This document shows positions 1-7,165 of a stretch of 9,189 nucleotides of DNA, piece after piece. The notes under the pieces were generated by a model. It searched no databases and was not told where the DNA came from. It saw only the letters and a program-made list of their open reading frames with translations. Source of the stretch: Sulfurovaceae bacterium (GTDB lineage: Bacteria > Campylobacterota > Campylobacteria > Campylobacterales > Sulfurovaceae); NCBI GenBank assembly GCA_029933395.1, contig JAOZOG010000075.1:1-9189 (forward strand), in the 5' to 3' direction. Position numbers and translations under genes: made by a program. The first letter of the stretch is position 1. The number at the start of each line of letters is the position of its first letter.

Positions 1-1153
1 TTTTCTCAGCCTGTATGTCTGCCTGCGTTTCGTCCGCTTCCATCTCTTTGAAGAGGTCGACTTTAAGCACTTTGAGTAGCATATAGCCGACAATGAAATA
101 GAGTGCAGCGATGAATAGTCCCAGCGGGAGGATCAGCAGGGGCTTGGTGGCGAGTTTGTAATTGATGATGTAGTCGATGAAGCCGGCAGAGAAGCCAAAA
201 CCGGCGTGGATACCCAGAAACTGTGCCAGTGCCAGAGAGAGGCCGGTGAGCAGGGCGTGGGTGACGAAGAGGACTGGGGCGACGAAAAGGAAAAGAAACT
301 CGAAGGGCTCTGTGATGCCGGTCAGGAAGGAGGTGAAGGCGACGCCGGCGAGGATGGCGCCGACCTTTTTGCGTTTGGATTTGGGGGTGTGCAGATACAT
401 CGCTGCTCCCAGGGCAGGGAGGCCGAACATCATTACCGGGTAGAAGCCGGCCATATAGATACCTGCACTCTTGTCACCGGCGAAGAATCGGTGCAGGTCA
501 CCGTGAGCGACGAGCTCTTTGCCTGCTTTGATATATTCGTAGTCGCCCAGCTGGAACCAGAAGACGGAGTTGAGGATGTGGTGCAGCCCCAGAGGGATCA
601 GCAGGCGGTTAAGGGTGCCGTAGATGAAGGTGCCCAGCTCTTCCAGTCCAATGATGGCATTGGAAAAGGCGTCGATACCGTTTTGGGCATAGGGCCAGTA
701 GTAGCCAGCCAGCACGCCGATCAGAATCGCAGCGATCGAGGTAATAATGGGGACGAAACGTTTGCCACCGAAAAAGCCCAGAAAATCGGGCAGTTTGATG
801 TCGTGAAAGCGGTTGTAGAGCAGGCCGGCGACGACACCGATGATGATCCCGATGAAAACGCCCATATTGACCGATTCGTCGATCGTATGATAGACATCTT
901 TGGCGATCAATACGCCGATGGCTCCTGCAAGTGCTGCAGCACCGTCATGGTTTTTGGCCAGCCCGTAAGCGATACCGATTCCGAAAAGCAGATCGAGATT
1001 GCCGAAGACCGCTTCACCGGCAGCCTTCATCACCTCGGCACTCTGTCCCTCGAAAATATCACCGAAACCAAAGCGCAGCAGCAGCGCCGCGATCGGCAGG
1101 ACGGCGATAGGTGTCATCAATGCCTTACCTATTTTTTGTAAAAAACCGAGCAT
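1..1153 (-). CDS. nagE: PTS N-acetylglucosamine-type permease, EIIC domain (3' end outside window)
   Basis: This is the membrane component of a phosphotransferase system that imports and phosphorylates an amino sugar, most likely N-acetylglucosamine, at the inner membrane. The visible 384 codons read without a stop and closely resemble E. coli NagE from the first residues. Recognisable stretches are PIAVLPIAALLLRFG (15-29), GAAALAGAIG (71-80), NMGV (96-99), DIKLPDFLGFFGGKRFVP (118-135), the HH pair at 191-192, HGDLHRFFAGD (218-228) and the sugar-site signature GITEPFEF (279-286). Many hydrophobic segments fit a polytopic EIIC. Residues 366-384 are a charged linker, so an EIIB domain (and perhaps EIIA) probably follows outside the window. 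The ATG at 1153 is preceded by AAGGATC. A GlcNAc-specific sugar is inferred from resemblance; a related glucose-family substrate is the alternative. Confidence 0.93.
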   Translation of the reverse strand, partial: MLGFLQKIGKALMTPIAVLPIAALLLRFGFGDIFEGQSAEVMKAAGEAVFGNLDLLFGIGIAYGLAKNHDGAAALAGAIGVLIAKDVYHTIDESVNMGVFIGIIIGVVAGLLYNRFHDIKLPDFLGFFGGKRFVPIITSIAAILIGVLAGYYWPYAQNGIDAFSNAIIGLEELGTFIYGTLNRLLIPLGLHHILNSVFWFQLGDYEYIKAGKELVAHGDLHRFFAGDKSAGIYMAGFYPVMMFGLPALGAAMYLHTPKSKRKKVGAILAGVAFTSFLTGITEPFEFLFLFVAPVLFVTHALLTGLSLALAQFLGIHAGFGFSAGFIDYIINYKLATKPLLILPLGLFIAALYFIVGYMLLKVLKVDLFKEMEADETQADIQAEK

Positions 1154-1182
1154 AGTGATCCTTCTATGTTGATAGTGCTGTC

Positions 1183-1211
1183 ATTTTATCCAAAAATAGC
1201 AAACTGTCCAA
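1183..1211 (-). promoter_or_regulatory. Sigma-70-like promoter of nagE
   Basis: On the minus strand TTGGAC (1211-1206) and TAAAAT (1188-1183) are separated by exactly 17 bp, followed about 30 bp later by the nagE start. This is a good match to a housekeeping promoter. It lies within a few bases of the oppositely oriented promoter of the 103-residue gene, so the two polymerases may compete for space. Confidence 0.6.
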
Positions 1212-1215
1212 TTTA

Positions 1216-1224
1216 TGTTATACT
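1216..1224 (+). promoter_or_regulatory. Extended -10 promoter of the 103-residue gene
   Basis: TGTTATACT matches an extended -10 element (TGn followed by TATACT at 1219-1224). It lies 25 bp before the start codon, and I see no convincing -35. The leader would be short, ending in the ribosome binding site AAAGGAG just before the ATG at 1250. Confidence 0.5.
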
Positions 1225-1249
1225 ACATCAAAATCACAAAGGAGACAAA

Positions 1250-1561
1250 ATGAATGAATCAGAATCCAAATTGGACCAACTGCTGGAAGAGGCACAGAAG
1301 CTGCGTGATGAATTGGCAGTGAAGGCAAGTCTGGGCGTCGCAGAGGCCAAAGATGAGCTTGAAGAGCTGGATGAAAAGATGGAGCACCTCAAGGCCAAAA
1401 GCTTGCAGATCGCCGATGTAGCCGGTGATACGGCTGAACAACTCAAGATAGCCGCAAGTATGGGTATCAAAGCGGACTCCAAAGAGGACCTGGAAGCCGC
1501 CTTGGATCTGGCAGGCGAAGAGATCAAAAAAGGGTATGAGCGGATCAAGAAGCTTTTTTAG
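1250..1561 (+). CDS. Small helical protein of unknown function, 103 aa
   Basis: I do not recognise this gene. The start ATG at 1250 is preceded by a strong AAAGGAG ribosome binding site and an extended -10 promoter, which favours it over the upstream in-frame ATG at 1166, which would add 28 residues encoded across the promoter. The product is highly charged and rich in Glu, Lys, Leu and Ala, with no signal peptide, membrane segment or cysteine, so it is probably a cytoplasmic helical or coiled-coil protein. It contains an internal repeat: residues 21-38 (ELAVKASLGVAEAKDELE) resemble residues 64-82 (QLKIAASMGIKADSKEDLE), about 43 residues apart with one gap. It is divergent from nagE and convergent with the kinase operon, so context gives no function. 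Coding status is well supported by start signals and composition. Confidence 0.8.
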   Translation: MNESESKLDQLLEEAQKLRDELAVKASLGVAEAKDELEELDEKMEHLKAKSLQIADVAGDTAEQLKIAASMGIKADSKEDLEAALDLAGEEIKKGYERIKKLF

Positions 1562-1577
1562 TCCTGAACCTATCTTT

Positions 1578-1652
1578 GGTGGGCTTGAAAGCCCACCCTG
1601 CGGGATCCTCAATATACTATTTTTCCCGTAGGGTGGCGCACTTGTGCCCACC
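1578..1652. repeat. REPIN-like pair of inverted palindromic repeats
   Basis: Hairpin 1 (1578-1597) is GGTGGGCT-TGAA-AGCCCACC, an 8-bp stem. Hairpin 2 (1632-1652) is GGTGG(c)GCAC-TT-GTGCCCACC with one bulged base. Between them ACCCTGCGGGA (1595-1605) is complementary to TCCCGTAGGGT (1624-1634) with a single G:T position, so the whole block can fold as one long arm. Two head-to-head palindromes joined by complementary inner arms is the layout of REPINs, which carry GTGG/GTAG-type heads and are mobilised in trans by RAYT transposases. It sits between two converging genes and may also end transcription from either side, although no T-run follows either hairpin. Confidence 0.65.
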
Positions 1653-1666
1653 ATTTGCAGGTTTTC

Positions 1667-1687
1667 GGTGGGCCTCAAAAGCCTACC
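1667..1687. repeat. Third, single copy of the GGTGGGC palindrome
   Basis: GGTGGGC (1667-1673) pairs with GCCTACC (1681-1687) through one G:T pair around a 7-base CTCAAAA loop. It closely matches the hairpin at 1578-1597 and looks like a degraded member of the same repeat family. It lies about 25 bp beyond the kinase stop codon. Confidence 0.55.
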
Positions 1688-1712
1688 CAACAGCGAAATA
1701 GGCTCTCTAAAA

Positions 1713-4700
1713 TTAGAGTTTGGAGAGATAAAATCTAAGCAGAGATTTGTCCGCAATACTGGGGATGATAAGATCGAAATCTTCCAGGTTGATATCCGGT
1801 TTTCCACTCAGGGGTTCGGTGGCAAAAGCGATATTTTTGATCTGTTTTTCGCGGATCAGTCCAAGAAGATCCTGATTGTCGGCCAGGAATGAAGCATCAG
1901 TAAACGAATAGGTGTAGTCGACACTCTTGAGCTTCGTTTTGTAGGCATCTTCTGTCGAGACCGAATCGACTGTATATCCCATACTTTCCAACAATGCGCC
2001 AAACATCTTGCTGTCAAAGCTGTGCTCTCTATAGAGGAGAATATCGGCATGATCACTTTCGTAGTTGACTTTCTCGGGGAAGTAGTTTTTGAGGATACTT
2101 TTCATCGTTTCCAGCTCGATGGGTTTGGGTAGGAACTCATCCATTCCCTCATTGAGAAGTCTCTCTCTGTCTCCTTTGAGATTGTTTGCCGTCAATGCGA
2201 CGATAGGTACATGCGGAAGGTTATTTGCTTTTTCATATTCCAGAATGGCATGGGTCGCATCGATACCGCCCATCACCGGCATCTCGACATCCATAAAGAT
2301 CAGATCGTAGCTGTTTTTCTCCCTCTCCTCCACGGCGGCTTTTCCATTTGGTACCATCGTGACGTCGATCTTCATATTGGAGAGGGTGTGTTCGATCAGT
2401 TTCTGGTTGATGAGGTTGTCTTCGGCCACAAGGATAGAGAGATTGCCGAAGGTATAGCTTTCATCCTCTTCGTGAGCGATATGCTCCTCCTCTTTGACCT
2501 CCTCTTTGAGGAGTGTGGCTGTCGATATGGCCCTGAGTATCTTTCTGAAGCTGACCGGCTTGTAGATCACGAAGTCTACATAGTGGAGTGATGCTTTGTC
2601 CTCTTCTCTTCTCAAGGTGTTGTGCTTGGAGATGTAGACGATCTTCATCTCTCTCTTTGGATATTTTTTGATCTCGGTGATCCAAGCTTGGTCGACGAAG
2701 AGGATATCCGGCCTCTCTGCATCATCGAGAGCGAAGAGCTCGTCGAGTGAGGGGTACTCGATATAGGTAGCGCCTGTCGCTTCGATATACTGTTGGATAC
2801 TCTCTTTTTCTATCGAATCGACAGCATCCGATTTGCCCTTGCCCATATGGAAGCCGATCGTGTAGCTGTTTTTTTCGATTTCGATCGGGGCGACTTCCGG
2901 CAGCTCGATTGTGAAGAAGAAGGTTGCCCCCTCTCCTTTGACACTGTCGATATCGAGTTTGCCACCCATCGCCTGGATGAGTTTGGAAGAGATGGTCAAC
3001 CCCAGGCCGGTACCGCCAAATCTTCGGTTAGTGGAGATATCTTCCTGTGAGAAGGCTTTGAAGATATTCTCTTTTTGCTCATCGCTGACACCGATTCCCG
3101 AGTCTTTTACGGAGAATCTGATACGCGACGTCGCATCATCGCTCTCGACCTTGTCTACCCTGACCTCGATCACACCCTCTTCGGGAGTGAATTTGATCGC
3201 ATTGCTGATAAGATTGACCAGTACCTGATTGATCTTGGTGGGGTCTCCCAGCAGTGTTTTGTCGATCGCTGGGTCGATGAAGAGCTGGAGGCTGATGTTT
3301 TTCTCATCGGCTCTGGCTGCGTAGGATTCGACAGCCGATTCGAAGACTTCGAACGGATCGAACTCTATCTCTTCGAGTTCGACTTTGTTTTCCTGGATTT
3401 TTGCAAGGTCGAGAATATCATTGACGATGACGAGAAGGTTTTCCGAGCTGTTGTCGATGATATTGACGAACTCGGCCTGCTCTTCTGTCAGGTGCGTCCC
3501 GCGAAGAAGCTGCGTAAAGCCGACGATACCGTTGAGCGGTGTACGGATCTCGTGGGACATATTTGCCAGAAAGAGGTCTTTGGTCCGGTTGGCATCGGCG
3601 ATAGTGTTCGCCATAAAGTTGTAGATCTTGACCTTCTCCTGTTTCTCGATAATCTTGTTGAGCTCTTCTCTCTGCTCGTCATTGAGGTTAAGGCTGATAT
3701 CTTCGATCGCCTCTTTGAACTCGAGGGCATCTCTGCGGTAGGATTTGAAGACAGAGTGCAGGAGGTAGATCATTATCAACAGAATGGCAGTCAGGAAAAG
3801 GAGGAAGTAGAGCTGCCGCTCCTTCTGTGCAATGTTGTCGTTGAGGTTTTGGCTGATCGAAGAGGAGATCATATTTTCCGCTCTGGAAATTTCAGATATT
3901 TTATCTGTTTGTATCTTGAACCACTCTTTTTCGCTTGAGCTTCTCAGTCCTCTCTCGACAGAGTCGAAGATGATCGATGTTCTCACTGCGTCGACCTTCT
4001 TGAAATAGACATTTTGATCAAAAATCTCTTTCAGCTTCTCGGTAAATTTCCGATCTTTAAGTCCGTCCAGACGGGGAATATAATCATTGGCAATGAGTTT
4101 GTCCCACATCTGGAAATTTTTGTCATTGAAAGGGGTCATCGTGCTGATTTTGTAGGCGACAAACCCTCTTTCGATCGCTGAATTTTCTCTGGTTTTTACC
4201 AGCTCCAGATAGAGGTCGAGGATCTCTTTGTTGGATTTGAGCTCTTTGAGTTCGATCAGTCTGTCCAGTTTAAGCAGTTTGACATAGTGATAAAACTGGT
4301 TGTTCTCATTTTGGCTTGCCAGTCTTTTTTTGATCTTCTCCATCTCGTCGATGATGGCATAACTGAACTTTTTGGTATAGGTCTCTATGAAGAAATCGTA
4401 AAAGGCAATATCATGCAGTTTGATTTTGCTTCGGATATCACCGAGTTCATCGAGGTTTTTGAAAAGATGACCGGCTTTTTTTATGTCGGGATTGTGCTTC
4501 AGTCTGCTGATCGCATTGTCGACATAGGTTCGCTGCTCTCTGAGTTTGTCGAAACTCTTCTGCTCATCTTTGTTGGCGAGATAGATGGCAGAGAGTCCCC
4601 GCTCTTCGTCGATCTTTAGGAGCAGATCATCGAGCTCTTTGAGCAGTACGAGGCTCTTTTTGGACCGGGTAAAGTCCTGGTATTCGTTATACCCTACGAT

Positions 4701-4784
4701 CGCATAGTAGGAGAGTGCGATTGCCAGAATGAGCAGAGGGATCAGGATGATGGATTCGAGAAATTTATTGTTGAGGCTCTTCAT
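1713..4784 (-). CDS. NIT-domain hybrid histidine kinase with three receiver-like modules, 1023 aa
   Basis: This is an inner-membrane sensor kinase. Membrane segments lie at about 9-30 and 325-346. The periplasmic region between them starts like a NIT (nitrate/nitrite-sensing) domain, with EERGLSAIYLA at 60-70, a second AIERGFVAYK at 203-212, and mostly helical sequence. The HisKA motif SHEIRTPLNG places the phosphorylated His at 411. The ATPase has N-box N524/N528, DSGIG 561-565, FKAF 575-578 and GGTGLGL 590-596. Residues ~640-755 are a receiver-like fold keeping D698 and K742 but lacking the acidic pair. Residues 782-900 form a canonical receiver (E788/D789, D832, T865, K887). Residues 913-1022 form a third, degenerate receiver. 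No HPt or DNA-binding domain is present, so the output partner must be elsewhere. The ATG at 4784 has TAGGAG upstream overlapping the stop of gene C, only 10 bp away. A 51-bp longer reading frame (from 4835) lacks this support. The NIT assignment is from motif resemblance. Confidence 0.92.
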   Translation of the reverse strand: MKSLNNKFLESIILIPLLILAIALSYYAIVGYNEYQDFTRSKKSLVLLKELDDLLLKIDEERGLSAIYLANKDEQKSFDKLREQRTYVDNAISRLKHNPDIKKAGHLFKNLDELGDIRSKIKLHDIAFYDFFIETYTKKFSYAIIDEMEKIKKRLASQNENNQFYHYVKLLKLDRLIELKELKSNKEILDLYLELVKTRENSAIERGFVAYKISTMTPFNDKNFQMWDKLIANDYIPRLDGLKDRKFTEKLKEIFDQNVYFKKVDAVRTSIIFDSVERGLRSSSEKEWFKIQTDKISEISRAENMISSSISQNLNDNIAQKERQLYFLLFLTAILLIMIYLLHSVFKSYRRDALEFKEAIEDISLNLNDEQREELNKIIEKQEKVKIYNFMANTIADANRTKDLFLANMSHEIRTPLNGIVGFTQLLRGTHLTEEQAEFVNIIDNSSENLLVIVNDILDLAKIQENKVELEEIEFDPFEVFESAVESYAARADEKNISLQLFIDPAIDKTLLGDPTKINQVLVNLISNAIKFTPEEGVIEVRVDKVESDDATSRIRFSVKDSGIGVSDEQKENIFKAFSQEDISTNRRFGGTGLGLTISSKLIQAMGGKLDIDSVKGEGATFFFTIELPEVAPIEIEKNSYTIGFHMGKGKSDAVDSIEKESIQQYIEATGATYIEYPSLDELFALDDAERPDILFVDQAWITEIKKYPKREMKIVYISKHNTLRREEDKASLHYVDFVIYKPVSFRKILRAISTATLLKEEVKEEEHIAHEEDESYTFGNLSILVAEDNLINQKLIEHTLSNMKIDVTMVPNGKAAVEEREKNSYDLIFMDVEMPVMGGIDATHAILEYEKANNLPHVPIVALTANNLKGDRERLLNEGMDEFLPKPIELETMKSILKNYFPEKVNYESDHADILLYREHSFDSKMFGALLESMGYTVDSVSTEDAYKTKLKSVDYTYSFTDASFLADNQDLLGLIREKQIKNIAFATEPLSGKPDINLEDFDLIIPSIADKSLLRFYLSKL

Positions 4785-4794
4785 TGCAACGCTC

Positions 4795-5556
4795 CTACAG
4801 GTTTTTACTATGGTAGAGTTCAAGTGCACGGGCATTGTTCTCTACGCCTGTTGAGGCGAGAAGGACAATGCTGGGGAGGGTCAGGCTCTTGTAGTCGAGA
4901 TAGAACTTTTTCAGGGCCTCCCAATTGCGCTTGAGTGTTCTCAGCTTGATGAGGTCTTCCGAAGCGTAGGGGTATGATTCAAGTGCAGAGAGATCTTCTT
5001 CCATCTTCTGTACCGACTCCTCGAGCATCTCTCCATAGTTGATGACATCACCCCCTTCGGCGATGGCCATATAGAACTTGGTCATCCGCTCGATCAGGAA
5101 GGAGATATCCTTCATCTTCATCAACATCTTCTCCTCTTCGGAAGGAGTGTATTTGATATTCTGGCTGATCGATTCGGCTCCCTCCAGCAGGATTTCGCTA
5201 TAGTCGAGCATCAGGGCAGGGTTGTCTTTGTTGAAGGGGTCTTTGAGCACTTCCTGTATCTTCTCCTTGCTGTAGTCGAGAAAGGCGAGGATATCTTTGG
5301 AGTCTTCATCTTTGGTGGTCTTGGCGATGAGCCTGAACTGCTTGTCGAGATCCTCCAGATCCTTGTCGATCAGATCCTTGAACTGCCTCTTTTTGGGATT
5401 GATATAGTAATAGAGGTAGTTTTTGACGATCTTCTGGCTGTTGAGGCGGATATTTTCCGATGCCTCCATCAGCAGGATCTGGTTTCTGATTGAAGCGGCA
5501 GGCAGAGAGAGCGAGGCGAGCATGATCCATAGGAGTAGTCTACTGAATGTTTTCAT
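4795..5556 (-). CDS. Exported protein C, degenerate PilJ/P-box paralogue of B, 253 aa
   Basis: This is a predicted periplasmic helical protein with an N-terminal signal sequence (hydrophobic 6-20, likely cut near PAAS). It aligns along its length with B: DPFNKDNPALMLDYSEILLE (106-125) matches EPYNVDNGTIILDLSESMLE in B, and the shared WxxxxKFYL...LPxIV ending is present (212-231). Both P-box motifs have eroded. The first survives as ENIRLNSQKI (34-43), keeping Arg37, Ser40 and Gln41. The second is ISFLIERM (151-158), where the key Arg is replaced by Ser152. Its ATG overlaps the TGA of B2 (TGATG), so it is probably translationally coupled; a GTG one codon upstream (5559) is an alternative start. 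GGAGAAGAAG precedes it. It ends 10 bp before the kinase start. It may be an adaptor to the kinase or a ligand-insensitive relative; both are inference. Confidence 0.85.
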   Translation of the reverse strand: MKTFSRLLLWIMLASLSLPAASIRNQILLMEASENIRLNSQKIVKNYLYYYINPKKRQFKDLIDKDLEDLDKQFRLIAKTTKDEDSKDILAFLDYSKEKIQEVLKDPFNKDNPALMLDYSEILLEGAESISQNIKYTPSEEEKMLMKMKDISFLIERMTKFYMAIAEGGDVINYGEMLEESVQKMEEDLSALESYPYASEDLIKLRTLKRNWEALKKFYLDYKSLTLPSIVLLASTGVENNARALELYHSKNL

Positions 5557-6970
5557 CACTTCTTCTCCAATGCTTTGACATACATCCCTACGATCTTGTT
5601 CATCTTGGAGGTGATATCATCGGTCGTAGAGAAGACAATAATAGGCAGGCCGCCCTTTTCGATATTGAGATAGAACTTATAGACGATCTTCCACATTTTG
5701 TTGACTTTGGCCAGTTCGAGTTGAATCTCCGGGGTATTGCTCTTGTTCGCGATCAGTTTGCCCAGAATCGTATCGAACTCCTTGACAGTCTCTTTCATCT
5801 GTGTGATGGTGTTGTCATCCTTGATACCTGCCTGATAGGCGATATAGTACTTTCCGATACGCTGGGAGAGCATCCGCTGCTTTCCTGCAATGTCGATGAT
5901 CTCGTTGGAGGGTTTGCCCTTGGTGAGTGCCTGGACGATATAGTCACTTCCTTCGAGCATCGATTCACTCAGGTCGAGAATGATCGTACCGTTGTCTACA
6001 TTGTAGGGTTCTTTGGAGATGGAGACAAACTCATCGAGACTCATATTGACGAATGCGATCAGGTTTTTGATCTCATCGTCTTTGATGCTTTTGTTGAGAA
6101 GCTCCTGTGTCTTTCTGAAGTCGGCCAGACTCTGCTTGAGCTGCCTGAGCGCATTGCTTTTGTTGATCTTCTTGCCGGCGTAGAAGTAGTCTTTTGCCAT
6201 TCTCTGGGAGAGCATCCTCTGTCTTCCGGCGAGGTTGACAAGCTGTCCTTCGGAGATACCTGACCGGGCAGTTTGTGTTGTTGCCGCTGCTGGGGCAGGG
6301 GTGACATTGGTGTCGGCAGGCTCCGCGAAGGAGGCGCTGCTGAGTATCACTGTTCCTATCGTTACGCTTTTTACTATTGTCTTGATCATCGTCTTGCTCC
6401 TTATTTCACATCTTCATAGAGTTTCGTCACTTCGTTCATCTTTTTGGTGATCTTGTTGGATGAGCGTGCGATGAGGCTGGGGATATACTTTTTGGATTTG
6501 GATACACCCAGAACTTCGAAGAACATAAAGTCTTTTTTGACGGCACCCAGGCCCTCTTTGATCTTCTCTGTATTTTTGGGGAAGGCTTCGAGTTTCTTCT
6601 GCGCGGCAGAGAACTGCTCCATCGCTTTTTTCAGATCGGTATCATCCATTCCCACACCCCATACCTTCAGCATATAGAGGCTGGCAAGTCTCTGGGAGAG
6701 CATTCTTTGGCGTCCGGAGACGTTGATGATCTCTCCTGTGCTCTCTTTGGACGTCGCTGCGATAGCGTTGGTCGCTTTATGGGCAGCTGCGAGGAGCTGG
6801 TTGGTCTTTTTGAAAAGTTCGACTGCCTTATCCTTCTGTGGCGGGGCAAGCAGCTCTTTCTTGAGGGGCTTCCAGAGTGTCTCGACCTCCTGAAGTGCTT
6901 CGTAGGAGGCTTTGTCTTTATCCTTGGCGAAAGCGAGCAGGTCTTTGAGGGTGTCGGAGAAGAGGGCGGC
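5550..6970 (-). repeat. Tandem duplication, copy 1 (1421 bp, matches 7159-8579)
   Basis: Offset by 1609 bp, this segment matches 7159-8579 at every position I compared, including synonymous sites, and reading frames on both strands translate identically. Identity starts at 5550/7159, in the second codon of the next gene (5549 g versus 7158 c). It stops at 6970/8579 (6971 g versus 8580 t), inside genes A2 and A1. It carries all of B2 and the last ~189 codons of A2. No transposase or terminal inverted repeats are visible at the edges. Confidence 0.95.
5556..6389 (-). CDS. Exported tandem PilJ/NarX-type P-box protein B2, 277 aa
   Basis: This protein is identical to B1 (7165-7998). A signal peptide spans residues 1-22 (cleavage near SFA/EP), followed by an Ala/Thr/Pro-rich stretch (24-42) and two helical PilJ-type modules. 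The first module carries LAGRQRMLSQRM (53-64) and the second IAGKQRMLSQRI (167-178). In NarX the equivalent AGSLRMQSYRL segment is the nitrate-binding P-box, with the Arg of 'RM' contacting the ligand, so Arg58 and Arg172 are the matching residues here. There is no transmembrane segment after the signal and no HAMP or signalling domain, so it should be a free periplasmic protein. The start has AAGGAG upstream overlapping the TAA of A2 (11-bp gap). Its TGA overlaps the ATG of gene C. Nitrate or nitrite as ligand is inferred from family. Confidence 0.88.
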   Translation of the reverse strand: MIKTIVKSVTIGTVILSSASFAEPADTNVTPAPAAATTQTARSGISEGQLVNLAGRQRMLSQRMAKDYFYAGKKINKSNALRQLKQSLADFRKTQELLNKSIKDDEIKNLIAFVNMSLDEFVSISKEPYNVDNGTIILDLSESMLEGSDYIVQALTKGKPSNEIIDIAGKQRMLSQRIGKYYIAYQAGIKDDNTITQMKETVKEFDTILGKLIANKSNTPEIQLELAKVNKMWKIVYKFYLNIEKGGLPIIVFSTTDDITSKMNKIVGMYVKALEKK

Positions 6971-7165
6971 GGTCTTCTCCAGATCCTTCTCCGGACTATT
7001 GTATTTCATATGCATACCGACCATCGAATAGTCTTTCATCATCTTCTGCGTCAGCATCCGCTGCTTGCCCGCCAGATTGATCGCTTCATTGAGGTTGTTT
7101 ATCTCTGCAGCCAAGAGGGTGTCGAAGGATGCTAAAACGATGAGGCTCAGCAGCATCCTTTTCAT
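6401..7165 (-). CDS. Exported tandem PilJ/NarX-type P-box protein A2, 254 aa
   Basis: This is a periplasmic two-module protein: a signal peptide (1-20, cleavage near LLAA/E), module 1 with P-box AGKQRMLTQK (32-41) and module 2 with SGRQRMLSQR (150-159). From residue 66 to the end it is identical to A1, but residues 1-65 are clearly diverged, while still homologous (both have LNEAIN, KDYSM and the P-box). This sharp boundary coincides with the end of the 1421-bp duplication. Module 1 therefore differs from A1 in the P-box (Lys for Arg at two positions, Thr for Ser), which could change ligand or affinity. The ATG at 7165 overlaps the TGA of B1 (TGATG) and is preceded by GGAGAAGAAG; GTG at 7168 is an alternative start one codon upstream. 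Confidence 0.87.
   Translation of the reverse strand: MKRMLLSLIVLASFDTLLAAEINNLNEAINLAGKQRMLTQKMMKDYSMVGMHMKYNSPEKDLEKTAALFSDTLKDLLAFAKDKDKASYEALQEVETLWKPLKKELLAPPQKDKAVELFKKTNQLLAAAHKATNAIAATSKESTGEIINVSGRQRMLSQRLASLYMLKVWGVGMDDTDLKKAMEQFSAAQKKLEAFPKNTEKIKEGLGAVKKDFMFFEVLGVSKSKKYIPSLIARSSNKITKKMNEVTKLYEDVK

Noticed and set aside
206..1141. Long plus-strand open frame (311 codons) opposite nagE
   Set aside because: The minus strand encodes a clearly recognisable PTS EIIC throughout. The plus-strand product has no family resemblance or ribosome binding site and is a composition shadow.
1578..1688. CRISPR array
   Set aside because: The repeats are hairpins of differing sequence and irregular spacing, with no constant-length spacers and no cas genes.
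1705..1718. CTCTAA-AA-TTAGAG hairpin over the kinase stop codon as a terminator
   Set aside because: The stem is only six weak pairs with a two-base loop and no T-run after it; the larger palindromes nearby are better candidates.
3075..3938. Plus-strand open frame of 287 codons opposite the kinase
   Set aside because: It lies entirely antisense to the HisKA/HATPase and membrane regions of the kinase, with no start signals or recognisable domain.
4785..4835. Longer kinase reading starting at 4835
   Set aside because: The extra 17 residues overlap gene C and precede a good ribosome binding site and the natural cytoplasmic start before the first membrane segment.
5547..6263. Plus-strand open frame opposite B2 (also repeated opposite B1)
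   Set aside because: It recurs only because the DNA is duplicated. The minus-strand B proteins have signal peptides and family motifs, and the antisense frame has none.
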